17,756 bases of DNA, taken from positions 34,596 to 52,351 of the forward strand of contig DGDR01000223.1 of the NCBI GenBank assembly GCA_002385545.1, read 5' to 3'. The DNA comes from Clostridium sp. UBA3947 (lineage in GTDB: Bacteria > Bacillota > Clostridia > Clostridiales > Clostridiaceae). Each line of letters starts with the position of its first letter. Position 1 is the first letter of the stretch. The notes under the pieces were generated by a model. It saw only the letters and a program-made list of their open reading frames with translations. It searched no databases and was not told the DNA's origin. The position numbers and the translations under genes were made by a program. Shown here in pieces: positions 1 to 6,660 of the stretch.

Positions 1-1128
1 CCCTTATTTTTCTCTATATTGGTAAATAAAATATTTCAGAAAAAGACCTTTTATGAAGGAGTGCCTATCGCTATCATAGACAGAGATCAGTCACAGTTTT
101 CTGCTGAAATAATCGAGAGTATAAAGAATAACAAAGCTATTTCTGTGGAAAGCATAAAAGAGGGAGATATAGAGGAGTATATTTCAAAGGAAAAGGTGCA
201 AGCAGTTTATATATTTGAAGAGGGGATGGAAAAAAGAATAACCGCTGGTGATTATGAAAATATTGTATCTGTTTATACCGTTCCTGGTAGCTTAACGGCT
301 ATGGGAGTTAGTGATATAATTGCCGGGGAAATAGTTCCCTATGTTTGCAAATACTTAGTTATTATTGACGGACAAAAAAGGCTCCCCCAGGAGGAATACC
401 GCAAAATTGAAGAGGCTATAAGCAGCAGGCTTAGGGAACTTAGCCAAGATTCAAGCTTTGAGCTGCCAGTAATAGTGGATTTAAAGACTCCAAATATGGG
501 TGAGGTAGAGGAAGAGGAGGACAGAAATGTCTTCTCCGTTTCTATGGGCCTTGGTCTAATAGTGATATTTTCCACCATATTTATGCTAACAGGTTGCAGC
601 CTCTTTATAAAAGAACGAGAAAACCGAGTTAGAAATAGGATTAAGGCCGCTGGGGTAGAACCCTTTAAGCTTTTATTTGCCGATATATTCTCCGTAACTA
701 TAGCAGGTATTGGCATAACTTTACTTCAATTTATTTTAATGTACCCAGTGTTTAATGGAATGACCTTAACGAAAATCTTAACAGTGGTACTGCTTATGGT
801 GGTTTATATATTTACCGCAGCATCAATGCTAGTTCTGATAGCCTCCATATTCAAAAGCCATATTTCCTTCCAGAGCTTTACCCCAGTGATGATTTTTATA
901 ATGGGCATCCTGTCTGGCTGCATATACAGCTTAGAAATGATGCCTACAGCAATGGAGAATATCGCCAGGGCTACGCCTACTTATTGGGCACATAACGCCT
1001 TATCTGAGATGATTTTATACAAGGGTAGTCTGTCTAATATAACATCAAATATCTGTGTGCTATTAGCCATGGCAGGTATATTCATTTTACCTACAAGATT
1101 AATGTACCGGCAAAAAGCGGCGGGATGA
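1..1128 (+). CDS. ABC-2 type transporter permease, 5' end cut by window edge
   Basis: The reading frame is open from base 1 (PLFFSILVNK...), so the gene starts left of the window. The TTG at 19 is probably internal, because the first residues look like the end of a first membrane helix. An extracytoplasmic domain of about 150 residues follows (VPIAIIDRDQSQF is typical of this family). After it come five hydrophobic segments, at about residues 176-198, 219-246, 254-279, 289-307 and 343-357 counted from the TTG. A cytoplasmic loop with ERENRVRNRIKAAGVEPFK matches the conserved loop after the second helix in ABC-2 permeases such as NatB/YhaP. It would form the membrane half of an exporter whose ATPase is presumably encoded upstream. 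The substrate (drug, sodium or peptide) cannot be told. The family call is sound; the exact role is inference. Confidence 0.85.
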   Translation, partial: PLFFSILVNKIFQKKTFYEGVPIAIIDRDQSQFSAEIIESIKNNKAISVESIKEGDIEEYISKEKVQAVYIFEEGMEKRITAGDYENIVSVYTVPGSLTAMGVSDIIAGEIVPYVCKYLVIIDGQKRLPQEEYRKIEEAISSRLRELSQDSSFELPVIVDLKTPNMGEVEEEEDRNVFSVSMGLGLIVIFSTIFMLTGCSLFIKERENRVRNRIKAAGVEPFKLLFADIFSVTIAGIGITLLQFILMYPVFNGMTLTKILTVVLLMVVYIFTAASMLVLIASIFKSHISFQSFTPVMIFIMGILSGCIYSLEMMPTAMENIARATPTYWAHNALSEMILYKGSLSNITSNICVLLAMAGIFILPTRLMYRQKAAG

Positions 1129-1266
1129 TGGATAAGAAGTTAGAGCTTAGATAAGGTGCTTAGTGGTTAGATTTTTAACGTAAGGAATTAGAGTCAGAGA
1201 ATGGATTTGGGACAAACATAATTTATTATAAGCAATAAAATAGGTTGTATTATAGGAAATAATATA

Positions 1267-1308
1267 GGCTGTTGCACAGGAATCAATTTGTGTGGCAGCC
1301 ATATTTTT
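1267..1308 (+). terminator. rho-independent terminator behind the ABC permease
   Basis: GGCTGTTGCACA (1267-1278) can pair over 12 bp with TGTGTGGCAGCC (1289-1300) if G-U pairs are allowed. A T-rich stretch (ATATTTTTAT) follows. It lies about 140 nt past the permease stop and directly abuts a repeat copy at 1309. Confidence 0.6.
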
Positions 1309-1338
1309 ATCAACTGGTTTTTGAAACAAAGCAACATA
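1309..1338 (-). repeat. 30-nt intergenic repeat, single copy (copy 1)
   Basis: On the minus strand this begins TATGTTGCTTTGTTTC and ends CCAGTTGAT. It is 30 nt long like the other nine copies. It directly follows the T-run of the terminator at 1267-1308 and has no partner of opposite orientation nearby. Confidence 0.85.
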
Positions 1339-1411
1339 GGCAAAAGATCAAATATCCAGGGTTCGATTTGGAAATAAATACTATAAATAGGGAAAGCAGT
1401 TAAACAGTGAT

Positions 1412-1458
1412 AAACGGCTGTCACACAACATCGGCTTAATGTTGTGTAACAACCGTTT
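1412..1458 (-). terminator. long hairpin, likely terminator of the zinc-ribbon gene
   Basis: A 20-bp inverted repeat (1412-1431 with 1439-1458) surrounds a 7-nt loop. The two imperfect positions become G-U pairs on the minus strand, which suggests the functional RNA is the minus transcript. It lies just past the stop of the minus-strand gene ending at 1469. The T-run behind it is weak. Confidence 0.55.
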
Positions 1459-1468
1459 GCACACTTAA

Positions 1469-2386
1469 TTAGTAAATTCCCATAAATATTCCTTTGTAGT
1501 AGTGGGATATGTCTGAACCTGCTACCTTAAAGAATAAGAAGTTTATGAAGTAAAGAGCTATAGGTATTATTAAGAAGCAGTATAATGCTGAAGATTCTGA
1601 TTTATTAATATTAGTGCTTATAGCCTTATACAATAATACTATTGAAGCCATAATTCCTGCCAAGTAGAACAAATTAGATAGATTTGGCTCAACATATCCT
1701 AATATTATGGATACAAAGGATAAAACTGCATAAGGAATAGCTATGAAAGCAACTACATTAATAGCTTGTACAGGTTTGATTGCTCCCTTCAACATTGCAG
1801 AGTTAACCAATAAGGTTAGACCCCAAATTGCTGCTGCCATAATTATTACAAAGAAGAAGGATGCAAGGAAGATTTTGCCGTAACCTATGGATGAAAACTT
1901 TTTAATGTCACCTGTAAAAGAAGTTATGAACTTTAAAACATCTTCTGATACTACAGATTTTCCTTTTCCGGTACCTGATAATGCAAAGTTTTGTGCTGCA
2001 GCCCAGAAGTTTAATAATATTAATACTAATCCCATAATTCCAGCAAATATATATGTAGCTATTGATGACATTTGGAACTTAACTTTAGTAATAGTTCCTA
2101 CTGGATTTTTGATGAAAGAAGATAGTTCCTTTCCTAACTCTTCCATAGCTATTGCGAAATTTGATGGACTTTGTGGAGCCATCTGTGGTTGAGCATAGCC
2201 AGCACCAAAGTTTGGAGCCTGCTGATTTTGATAGTTAACCTGTACGTTTTGTTGGTAATTCTGTTGTGGGGATGGTTGGAAATTAGGCTGTGGAGCTGGA
2301 CTTTCAGATGGTAGCATAGCTCCGCAATTTCCACAGAACTTGTCCCCGTCAGCCATTTGAGCGCCACAATTTGCACAAAAAGCCAT
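1469..2386 (-). CDS. zinc-ribbon protein with Yip1-like membrane domain
   Basis: 305 residues. The N-terminus is a zinc ribbon with two CxxC pairs (Cys4, Cys7, Cys18, Cys21; FCANCG and FCGNCG). A linker rich in Gln, Pro and Asn (about 27-78) follows. The C-terminal half has about five membrane helices (near 111-131, 172-195, 208-229, 237-254 and 266-287) and looks like the YIP1/DUF1282-type fold. Such zinc-ribbon plus membrane proteins are common in clostridia and their function is not established. The start is set by GGAGGA (2395-2400), 8 nt before the ATG. It is transcribed alone from a strong promoter (2500-2528), with a long leader containing an inverted repeat. The domain assignment is from visible motifs; the Yip1 label is tentative. 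Confidence 0.8.
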   Translation of the reverse strand: MAFCANCGAQMADGDKFCGNCGAMLPSESPAPQPNFQPSPQQNYQQNVQVNYQNQQAPNFGAGYAQPQMAPQSPSNFAIAMEELGKELSSFIKNPVGTITKVKFQMSSIATYIFAGIMGLVLILLNFWAAAQNFALSGTGKGKSVVSEDVLKFITSFTGDIKKFSSIGYGKIFLASFFFVIIMAAAIWGLTLLVNSAMLKGAIKPVQAINVVAFIAIPYAVLSFVSIILGYVEPNLSNLFYLAGIMASIVLLYKAISTNINKSESSALYCFLIIPIALYFINFLFFKVAGSDISHYYKGIFMGIY

Positions 2387-2407
2387 ATGTAATATCCTCC
2401 TTTTTAT

Positions 2408-2463
2408 AAGGTCTTTACTTACTGAAAAAATAAAAATTATTCCAAGTAAAGCAAGTAAACACC
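2408..2463 (-). promoter_or_regulatory. leader inverted repeat of the zinc-ribbon gene
   Basis: On the minus strand GGTGTTTACTTGCT pairs with AGTAAGTAAAGACC (12 of 14 positions) around a T-rich loop of about 27 nt. It lies between the promoter and the ribosome site. It may be an RNA stem or a protein-binding inverted repeat; there is no evidence for a known riboswitch class. Confidence 0.35.
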
Positions 2464-2499
2464 TTTTTTTATTAGTATTTATATTTATAAAACAATATT

Positions 2500-2528
2500 A
2501 TTATACTATAAAAGTATATAAAACTCAA
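2500..2528 (-). promoter_or_regulatory. sigma-A promoter of the zinc-ribbon gene
   Basis: On the minus strand TTGAGT (2523-2528), a 17-nt spacer, then TATAAT (2500-2505). It gives a leader of about 100 nt. Confidence 0.65.
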
Positions 2529-2571
2529 TTAAAGATGCTATAATTGTGCAAAAAAGTAAGGATTCGAAAAA

Positions 2572-2600
2572 TTGAAAAGGTGCATTAGGTGTGATATAAT
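2572..2600 (+). promoter_or_regulatory. sigma-A promoter of the yihY-tagA operon
   Basis: TTGAAA (2572-2577), 17-nt spacer, TATAAT (2595-2600). It is divergent from the promoter at 2500-2528; the two -35 boxes are about 45 bp apart. Confidence 0.7.
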
Positions 2601-2656
2601 CAACCATAATTTCTTGTATATATATAAATATAATATTATGATACTGAGGGATGTAT

Positions 2657-3475
2657 ATGAGTAATAAAGGAAGATTTATGTTATCGCTTATAAAGCGTAT
2701 TAAGGATGACCAAATATCTGCCCTAGCAAGTCAAATGGCTTATAGACTTTTGTTATCCTTTTTTCCATTTTTAATCTTTCTTTTAACGATAATTGCCTAT
2801 ACTCCATTAAGGAGTGTAGATTTGCTAGCCTTTTTACAGGGCATTATACCTGGGGAAGCATTAACCTTAGTAGAGACTACTGTAAGAGAAATTACTGAGG
2901 TTAGGAAAGGAGATTTATTATCCTTTAGTATAATAGGAACTATCTGGGCAGCCAGCGGAGGAACAAAAGCTATAATTCGAGCCCTAAATACAGCCTATGA
3001 TGTAGAAGAAAAAAGAAGCTTTCTTAAGGTGCAACTGCTTTCCATAGTGTTCACTTTAGGTCTAGTAATAGCCTTACTGACCACCACGATTTTACTTGTA
3101 TTTGGTAATTTGTTGGGGGACTATTTAAGTAAATTCCCTAGGTTTTCCTTTGCCTTGATGCCTATGTGGAACATGTTCCGTTATATAGTAATGGCCACCT
3201 TTATGATAGCTGCATTTACTTTTATATATCAATATACTCCAAACCGCCGTCTGAAATTTAGAGACGTTTTGCCAGGTAGCTTGTTTTCTACGGCAGGATG
3301 GATTATAATTTCCATTGGTTTCTCATTCTACGTTGATAACTTTGCCAATTATTCTAATCTATATGGAGGAATTGCAGCTATATTTATATTGATGATGTGG
3401 ATATATTTAAGCTCTATCATATTGCTCATAGGAGGAGAAATTAACGCCACTCTTGCATATGAAAATGAAAGGTAA
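2657..3475 (+). CDS. YihY/BrkB-family inner-membrane protein
   Basis: 272 residues from the ATG at 2657. That start is preferred over the ATG at 2651 because GAGGG (2646-2650) would touch the earlier codon and is 6 nt from this one. It is a polytopic protein with about six hydrophobic segments (near 30-49, 88-105, 127-150, 174-193, 208-226 and 237-260). Family signatures include YQYTPNRR (191-198), YGGIAAIFILMMWIY (236-250) and GGEINA (259-264) near the C-terminus. The family was once mislabelled RNase BN; its true role is not settled, and transport or envelope functions have been suggested. It is the first gene of an operon with the TagA-like glycosyltransferase, 23 nt downstream. Length is normal for the family. 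Confidence 0.9.
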   Translation: MSNKGRFMLSLIKRIKDDQISALASQMAYRLLLSFFPFLIFLLTIIAYTPLRSVDLLAFLQGIIPGEALTLVETTVREITEVRKGDLLSFSIIGTIWAASGGTKAIIRALNTAYDVEEKRSFLKVQLLSIVFTLGLVIALLTTTILLVFGNLLGDYLSKFPRFSFALMPMWNMFRYIVMATFMIAAFTFIYQYTPNRRLKFRDVLPGSLFSTAGWIIISIGFSFYVDNFANYSNLYGGIAAIFILMMWIYLSSIILLIGGEINATLAYENER

Positions 3476-3498
3476 ATTAAATCTAGGGAGTGATATTA

Positions 3499-4218
3499 GT
3501 GACCCAAATTTTAGGCTATAAAATATATAACAAAAGTAAAAAGGAATTAATTGAATCTGTGGTTCAAACAGAGGATAAGATAAATATAGTATCTGGTAAT
3601 CCAGAGGTTCTTTACAATGGGCTCCAGGATAAAACCCTATATCAATGCTTTAATAGTTCAAACACCATAATCATACCTGATGGTGTGGGAGTAGTACATA
3701 CCGCCAAGCTTCTAAAACAGCCAGTGAAGGAAAAGATAGCAGGCATAGAAGTAATGGAAGGCATAATAGAATACTGTGCTGACAAGGAAAAAGGCATTTT
3801 TCTCCTTGGCGCAGAACAAGCGGTAGTAGAGAGCTGTATGCTTAATTTAATGGACAAATATCCTACGTTAAAAATATGTGGTATACACAATGGTTTTTTC
3901 GATCTAGATAATTGCCAAGAATTAATAGAGCAAATTAACAAGACCAAACCTTTTGCCCTCTTTGTGGCCATGGGCTCTCCAAGACAGGACAAGTTTATTA
4001 TGAAGTATATGGACATACTAGATGTTAAAATATTCATGGGTGTAGGCGGCAGCTTTGATGTCATTGGTGGTAAGGTGAACCGAGCTCCAAAGTGGATGAT
4101 AAAAACTAATTTGGAATGGCTCTACAGAGTAATTAAGGAGCCTTTTAGAATCAAACGACTAGCATCTATTCCTAAGTTTATGTATTTAGCTGTGAAGGAT
4201 AGTAAAAAGAATAAGTGA
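3499..4218 (+). CDS. tagA: WecG/TagA/CpsF-family glycosyltransferase
   Basis: 239 residues, likely UDP-N-acetylmannosamine transferase acting on undecaprenyl-PP-GlcNAc at the inner face of the membrane, the committed step towards teichoic acid or a similar glycopolymer. Visible motifs are PDGVGVV (60-66, Asp61 the expected catalytic base), MGSPRQD (158-164), GVGGSFDVIGG (181-191) and the membrane-association tail EWLYRVIKEPFRIKR (206-220). The usual TPNPE stretch reads SGNPE here (32-36). I chose the GTG at 3499, 8 nt after AGGGAG (3485-3490); the GTG at 3490 lies inside that site. It is co-transcribed with the YihY gene and closed by a terminator. The acceptor and polymer are inferred from the family, not shown. 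Confidence 0.88.
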   Translation: MTQILGYKIYNKSKKELIESVVQTEDKINIVSGNPEVLYNGLQDKTLYQCFNSSNTIIIPDGVGVVHTAKLLKQPVKEKIAGIEVMEGIIEYCADKEKGIFLLGAEQAVVESCMLNLMDKYPTLKICGIHNGFFDLDNCQELIEQINKTKPFALFVAMGSPRQDKFIMKYMDILDVKIFMGVGGSFDVIGGKVNRAPKWMIKTNLEWLYRVIKEPFRIKRLASIPKFMYLAVKDSKKNK

Positions 4219-4225
4219 TAAGTAG

Positions 4226-4256
4226 GCCATCATGCGTTAATGCAGGGTGGCTTTTT
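4226..4256 (+). terminator. terminator after the TagA-like gene
   Basis: GCCATCATGC (4226-4235) pairs with GCAGGGTGGC (4242-4251) with one mismatch and a G-U pair, followed by TTTTT. Confidence 0.75.
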
Positions 4257-4299
4257 ATACCTCATTTCTGAAAATTGACCTAAAAGCTGAAATAGCTAT

Positions 4300-4356
4300 T
4301 TTGAAAAATTAAAAGGCTGATGGACAATTATAAAATCTGTAAATTGCCCATCAGCC
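4300..4356 (-). terminator. terminator of the minus-strand rhamnose reductase gene
   Basis: A 15-bp stem: GGCTGATGGACAATT (4315-4329) with AATTGCCCATCAGCC (4342-4356). The single imperfect pair becomes G-U on the minus strand. The minus transcript then runs into TTTTAATTTTT. It begins only a few nt past the stop codon. Confidence 0.8.
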
Positions 4357-4362
4357 TTTAGC

Positions 4363-5202
4363 TTAGTTTTCTTCCAAATATTCAGCTAAAGCCTCCTGCC
4401 AAGGTCTCATTATATCCCCAGTGGTTAATTCCATCATATAATTTCTCAAAACAGAATATTTAGGACGCTTTGCTGGTCTTGGGAACTCTTCTGTAGTGCA
4501 AGGAATTACCTCAGTATCAATTCCCTTTAGTCTGAAAATTTCCTTAGTGAATTCATACCAGCTGCATTGTCCGCCGCAGGTAGCGTGGAACAAGCCGTAA
4601 TTTTTCTCCTCTATAAGCTTGATGATAGCCCTTGCTAAGTCAACAGTGCTAGTAGGGCTGCCTATTTGGTCATTAACTACCTTTAAGCTTTTATTTGTCT
4701 CGCTGAGCTTAAGCATAGTTCTAACGAAATTATTGCCTTCACCATACAACCAGGCAGTTCTCAATATGTAATGCTTAGGATTAAATGCTGCCGTAAGCTT
4801 TTCCCCTTGAAGCTTTGAAGCGCCATAAACGGTTTGTGGATTTGTGGCATCAAATTCTGTAAGGGGGCTTGAAGCTTCTCCATCAAAAACATAGTCAGTG
4901 GAAATTTGTACTATTTCTGCACCAATAGAATAGGCTGCAGAAGAAAGATTTTTAGGACCAATAGCATTAATCCTATAAGCATTGTCTATGTCTGTTTCAC
5001 ACTTATCCACTGCAGTATGAGCAGCGCAATTAATAACTATATCTGGTTTATGCTGCTGAAAAAAGGAATATACCATTTCTGTGTTTGTAATATCTAGCTC
5101 AGCTACATCTGTTAATATTAAGTCTGCATCCTTCTTAAGCTGGAACTGCTTTGTCAACTCTAATCCTAGTTGGCCTTTAGCTCCTGTAATTAAAACTTTC
5201 AT
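4363..5202 (-). CDS. rfbD: dTDP-4-dehydrorhamnose reductase
   Basis: 279 residues, normal for RmlD/RfbD. The extended short-chain dehydrogenase fold is shown by the N-terminal dinucleotide motif GAKGQLG (7-13), STDYVFDG (101-108, the catalytic Thr region) and YGASK (126-130, catalytic Tyr126 and Lys130). The enzyme reduces dTDP-4-dehydro-L-rhamnose to dTDP-L-rhamnose, the last step of rhamnose donor synthesis. GGAGG lies a few nt before the ATG. The rmlA, rmlB and rmlC partners are not beside it; the gene has its own promoter and terminator. Because RmlD-like proteins include other NAD(P)-dependent sugar reductases, the exact substrate is by family only. Confidence 0.88.
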   Translation of the reverse strand: MKVLITGAKGQLGLELTKQFQLKKDADLILTDVAELDITNTEMVYSFFQQHKPDIVINCAAHTAVDKCETDIDNAYRINAIGPKNLSSAAYSIGAEIVQISTDYVFDGEASSPLTEFDATNPQTVYGASKLQGEKLTAAFNPKHYILRTAWLYGEGNNFVRTMLKLSETNKSLKVVNDQIGSPTSTVDLARAIIKLIEEKNYGLFHATCGGQCSWYEFTKEIFRLKGIDTEVIPCTTEEFPRPAKRPKYSVLRNYMMELTTGDIMRPWQEALAEYLEEN

Positions 5203-5241
5203 AATTAACCTCCAGTAAATACGTCATGATTATCTCATAAC

Positions 5242-5270
5242 ATTATACCACTTAGTAAAAAAAGTAGAAA
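5242..5270 (-). promoter_or_regulatory. probable promoter of rfbD
   Basis: On the minus strand a perfect TATAAT (5242-5247) stands 17 nt from a weak -35 (TTTCTA, 5265-5270). Confidence 0.5.
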
Positions 5271-5292
5271 CTTTTTATATAAAAATTACTAA

Positions 5293-5321
5293 TTGAAAGA
5301 GTACAGAGTAAATGGTAAAAT
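5293..5321 (+). promoter_or_regulatory. promoter of the alpha/beta-hydrolase-like gene
   Basis: TTGAAA (5293-5298), 17-nt spacer, TAAAAT (5316-5321), about 30 bp before the start codon. Confidence 0.55.
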
Positions 5322-5351
5322 ATTACATATAATTATTGAGGTGATACTACC

Positions 5352-6200
5352 ATGAAGGATAAAGGATTAGAAAAACTGATTAAGGAGTATTATAAAAAAA
5401 ATAACTACAAAATTGAGTATTCAGAAGTAGAAAATAAGATATGTGCCATATATTTTTCAAGCCATGGCACATATGACCATGATACTGCAGAGGATTTTAG
5501 AAAGGAAATTATAAATAAGGACAAGTACGAATGGTATAAAACCCGAATAGAATATGCAAGGAAGCACATCTTTATTCGGGATATTCAAAAGCGATGGTAT
5601 CTAGATGGCATAAATAATATTTACTGCAGTATAGACAAGCTGTTAGAGTTTCTTAAAAAGGAAACTGAGGGCTATGAGATTATAACCATGGGCAACTCCT
5701 CCGGCGGCTATATGGCAGTGCTAATGGGCATCCTATTAAAAGCCAAACTAATATTTAATTTTTCCGGTCAATATTCTTTAGCTTATCATACCCAAGAAGA
5801 CAAGCCTAACTATAGCCAATATTTATTTGATAACATGAAAAACAAGAATAAAAACAAGTATTATAACATTGTTGAATTAGTTAATCATTGCGACATACCT
5901 ATAGTATATCTTTATCCAGCTCTGGCAGAAGAGGATATTTATCAAAGCAGTTTAGTTGAAAACTGCAAAAACATATTGTTCTTTAAGTTTAATAGTAACA
6001 TCCATGGACGTACTGCTATTGAATTTAATATAAAAAAGCTTTTAAACATGAGTCTACAGGAGCTAATAGCTTTAGAGAAGCTGTATGAGGGGCAAACAAT
6101 ATCTAGACTATCCTTTTCCATAAGGGTATGTGGCTTATTTGGCACAGGAAAGGGTATTATTAAAATGATGAGTAAGAAACTTTTTCAAAAAATATTTTAA
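5352..6200 (+). CDS. alpha/beta-hydrolase-like protein of unknown function
   Basis: 282 residues, no signal peptide and no clear membrane segment. I do not recognise a named family. The centre reads EIITMGNSSGGYMAVLMG (109-126): a strand, a nucleophile-elbow pattern GxSxG (Gly114, Ser116, Gly118) and a helix, as in alpha/beta hydrolases. His219 (NIHGRT) is a possible catalytic histidine after the late strand NILFFKFNS. An early strand (CAIYFSSHGT, 31-40) fits an oxyanion-side loop. Related-looking proteins occur near surface-polysaccharide genes, and the neighbours here are TagA- and RfbD-like, so an esterase or acyl-transfer role in glycan modification is possible but is inference. The start follows GAGGTGAT at a normal distance. 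The C-terminal 60 residues are basic. Confidence 0.7.
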   Translation: MKDKGLEKLIKEYYKKNNYKIEYSEVENKICAIYFSSHGTYDHDTAEDFRKEIINKDKYEWYKTRIEYARKHIFIRDIQKRWYLDGINNIYCSIDKLLEFLKKETEGYEIITMGNSSGGYMAVLMGILLKAKLIFNFSGQYSLAYHTQEDKPNYSQYLFDNMKNKNKNKYYNIVELVNHCDIPIVYLYPALAEEDIYQSSLVENCKNILFFKFNSNIHGRTAIEFNIKKLLNMSLQELIALEKLYEGQTISRLSFSIRVCGLFGTGKGIIKMMSKKLFQKIF

Positions 6201-6264
6201 ATTAATGTTTAATAACTGAAGAGGTGGTTATAATTATAGAAAAATCCATGTCGGAGGTTATTAA

Positions 6265-6606
6265 ATGAATAGAATAATATTAATTGGAAGATTGACAAAG
6301 GATCCTGAAAAACGTATTTTAGAGGATTCAGGAAAGGTTTTAACTAGGTTTACAATAGCGGTAGAAAGAGAATACAAAAATGCCAATGGTGAAAGAGAAG
6401 TGGATTTTATCCCTATTATAGTTTGGGGTAAGAAGGCAGAAGTAGCAGCAGACTATTTAACAAAAGGTAGCTTAATAAGCGTATGTGGAAGGCTGACTAA
6501 CAGGACTATCCAAGACAGTCAAGGAGGGAAAAAATATATCTCTGAAGTAGTAGCAGATACCTTGCAGTTTCTTGAACTGAAAAGGAGCAGTGAAAATGCA
6601 GTATAA
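6265..6606 (+). CDS. ssb: short single-stranded DNA-binding protein
   Basis: 113 residues covering one OB-fold: MNRIILIGRLTKDPE at the start, VDFIPIIVWGKKAEVAADYLTKGSLISV in the core, given here as VDFIPIIVWGKK (about 46-57) and YLTKGSLISV (about 64-73). It binds single-stranded DNA during replication, repair or uptake. Unlike the main replicative SSB it has no Gly/Gln-rich tail and no acidic tip (DDDxPF), so it ends right after the OB fold. That matches the length of B. subtilis SsbB (113 residues), the competence paralogue, more than SsbA. GGAGG lies 8 nt before the ATG. It starts 64 nt after the hydrolase-like gene on the same strand. Which of the paralogues it is remains inference. Confidence 0.92.
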   Translation: MNRIILIGRLTKDPEKRILEDSGKVLTRFTIAVEREYKNANGEREVDFIPIIVWGKKAEVAADYLTKGSLISVCGRLTNRTIQDSQGGKKYISEVVADTLQFLELKRSSENAV

Positions 6607-6615
6607 TTCTAAACT

Positions 6616-6653
6616 AACAATAAAACTTCCACCTAGGTAGAAGTTTTATTGTT
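6616..6653. terminator. bidirectional terminator between ssb and fprA
   Basis: A perfect 14-bp inverted repeat, AACAATAAAACTTC (6616-6629) and GAAGTTTTATTGTT (6640-6653). It lies between convergent genes, and both directions have T-rich 3' arms. Confidence 0.7.
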
Positions 6654-6660
6654 AAGGCTT

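Larger units (their letters stand above)
1129..1468. other. intergenic region between convergent genes
   Basis: About 340 bp separate the ABC permease from the convergent zinc-ribbon gene. The region holds a + strand terminator (1267-1308), one repeat copy in minus orientation (1309-1338) and a long hairpin serving the minus-strand gene (1412-1458). Open frames here run through these hairpins and lack ribosome sites, so I call no gene. Confidence 0.6.

Noticed and set aside
1147..1424. Open frames on the minus strand in the 1129-1468 gap
   Set aside because: They run through terminator hairpins and a repeat copy and have no ribosome sites or protein-like composition.
6238..6273. A very short leader peptide before ssb
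   Set aside because: It would need an ATT start or be only a few codons long (MSEVIK), and the ribosome sites are better explained by ssb itself.
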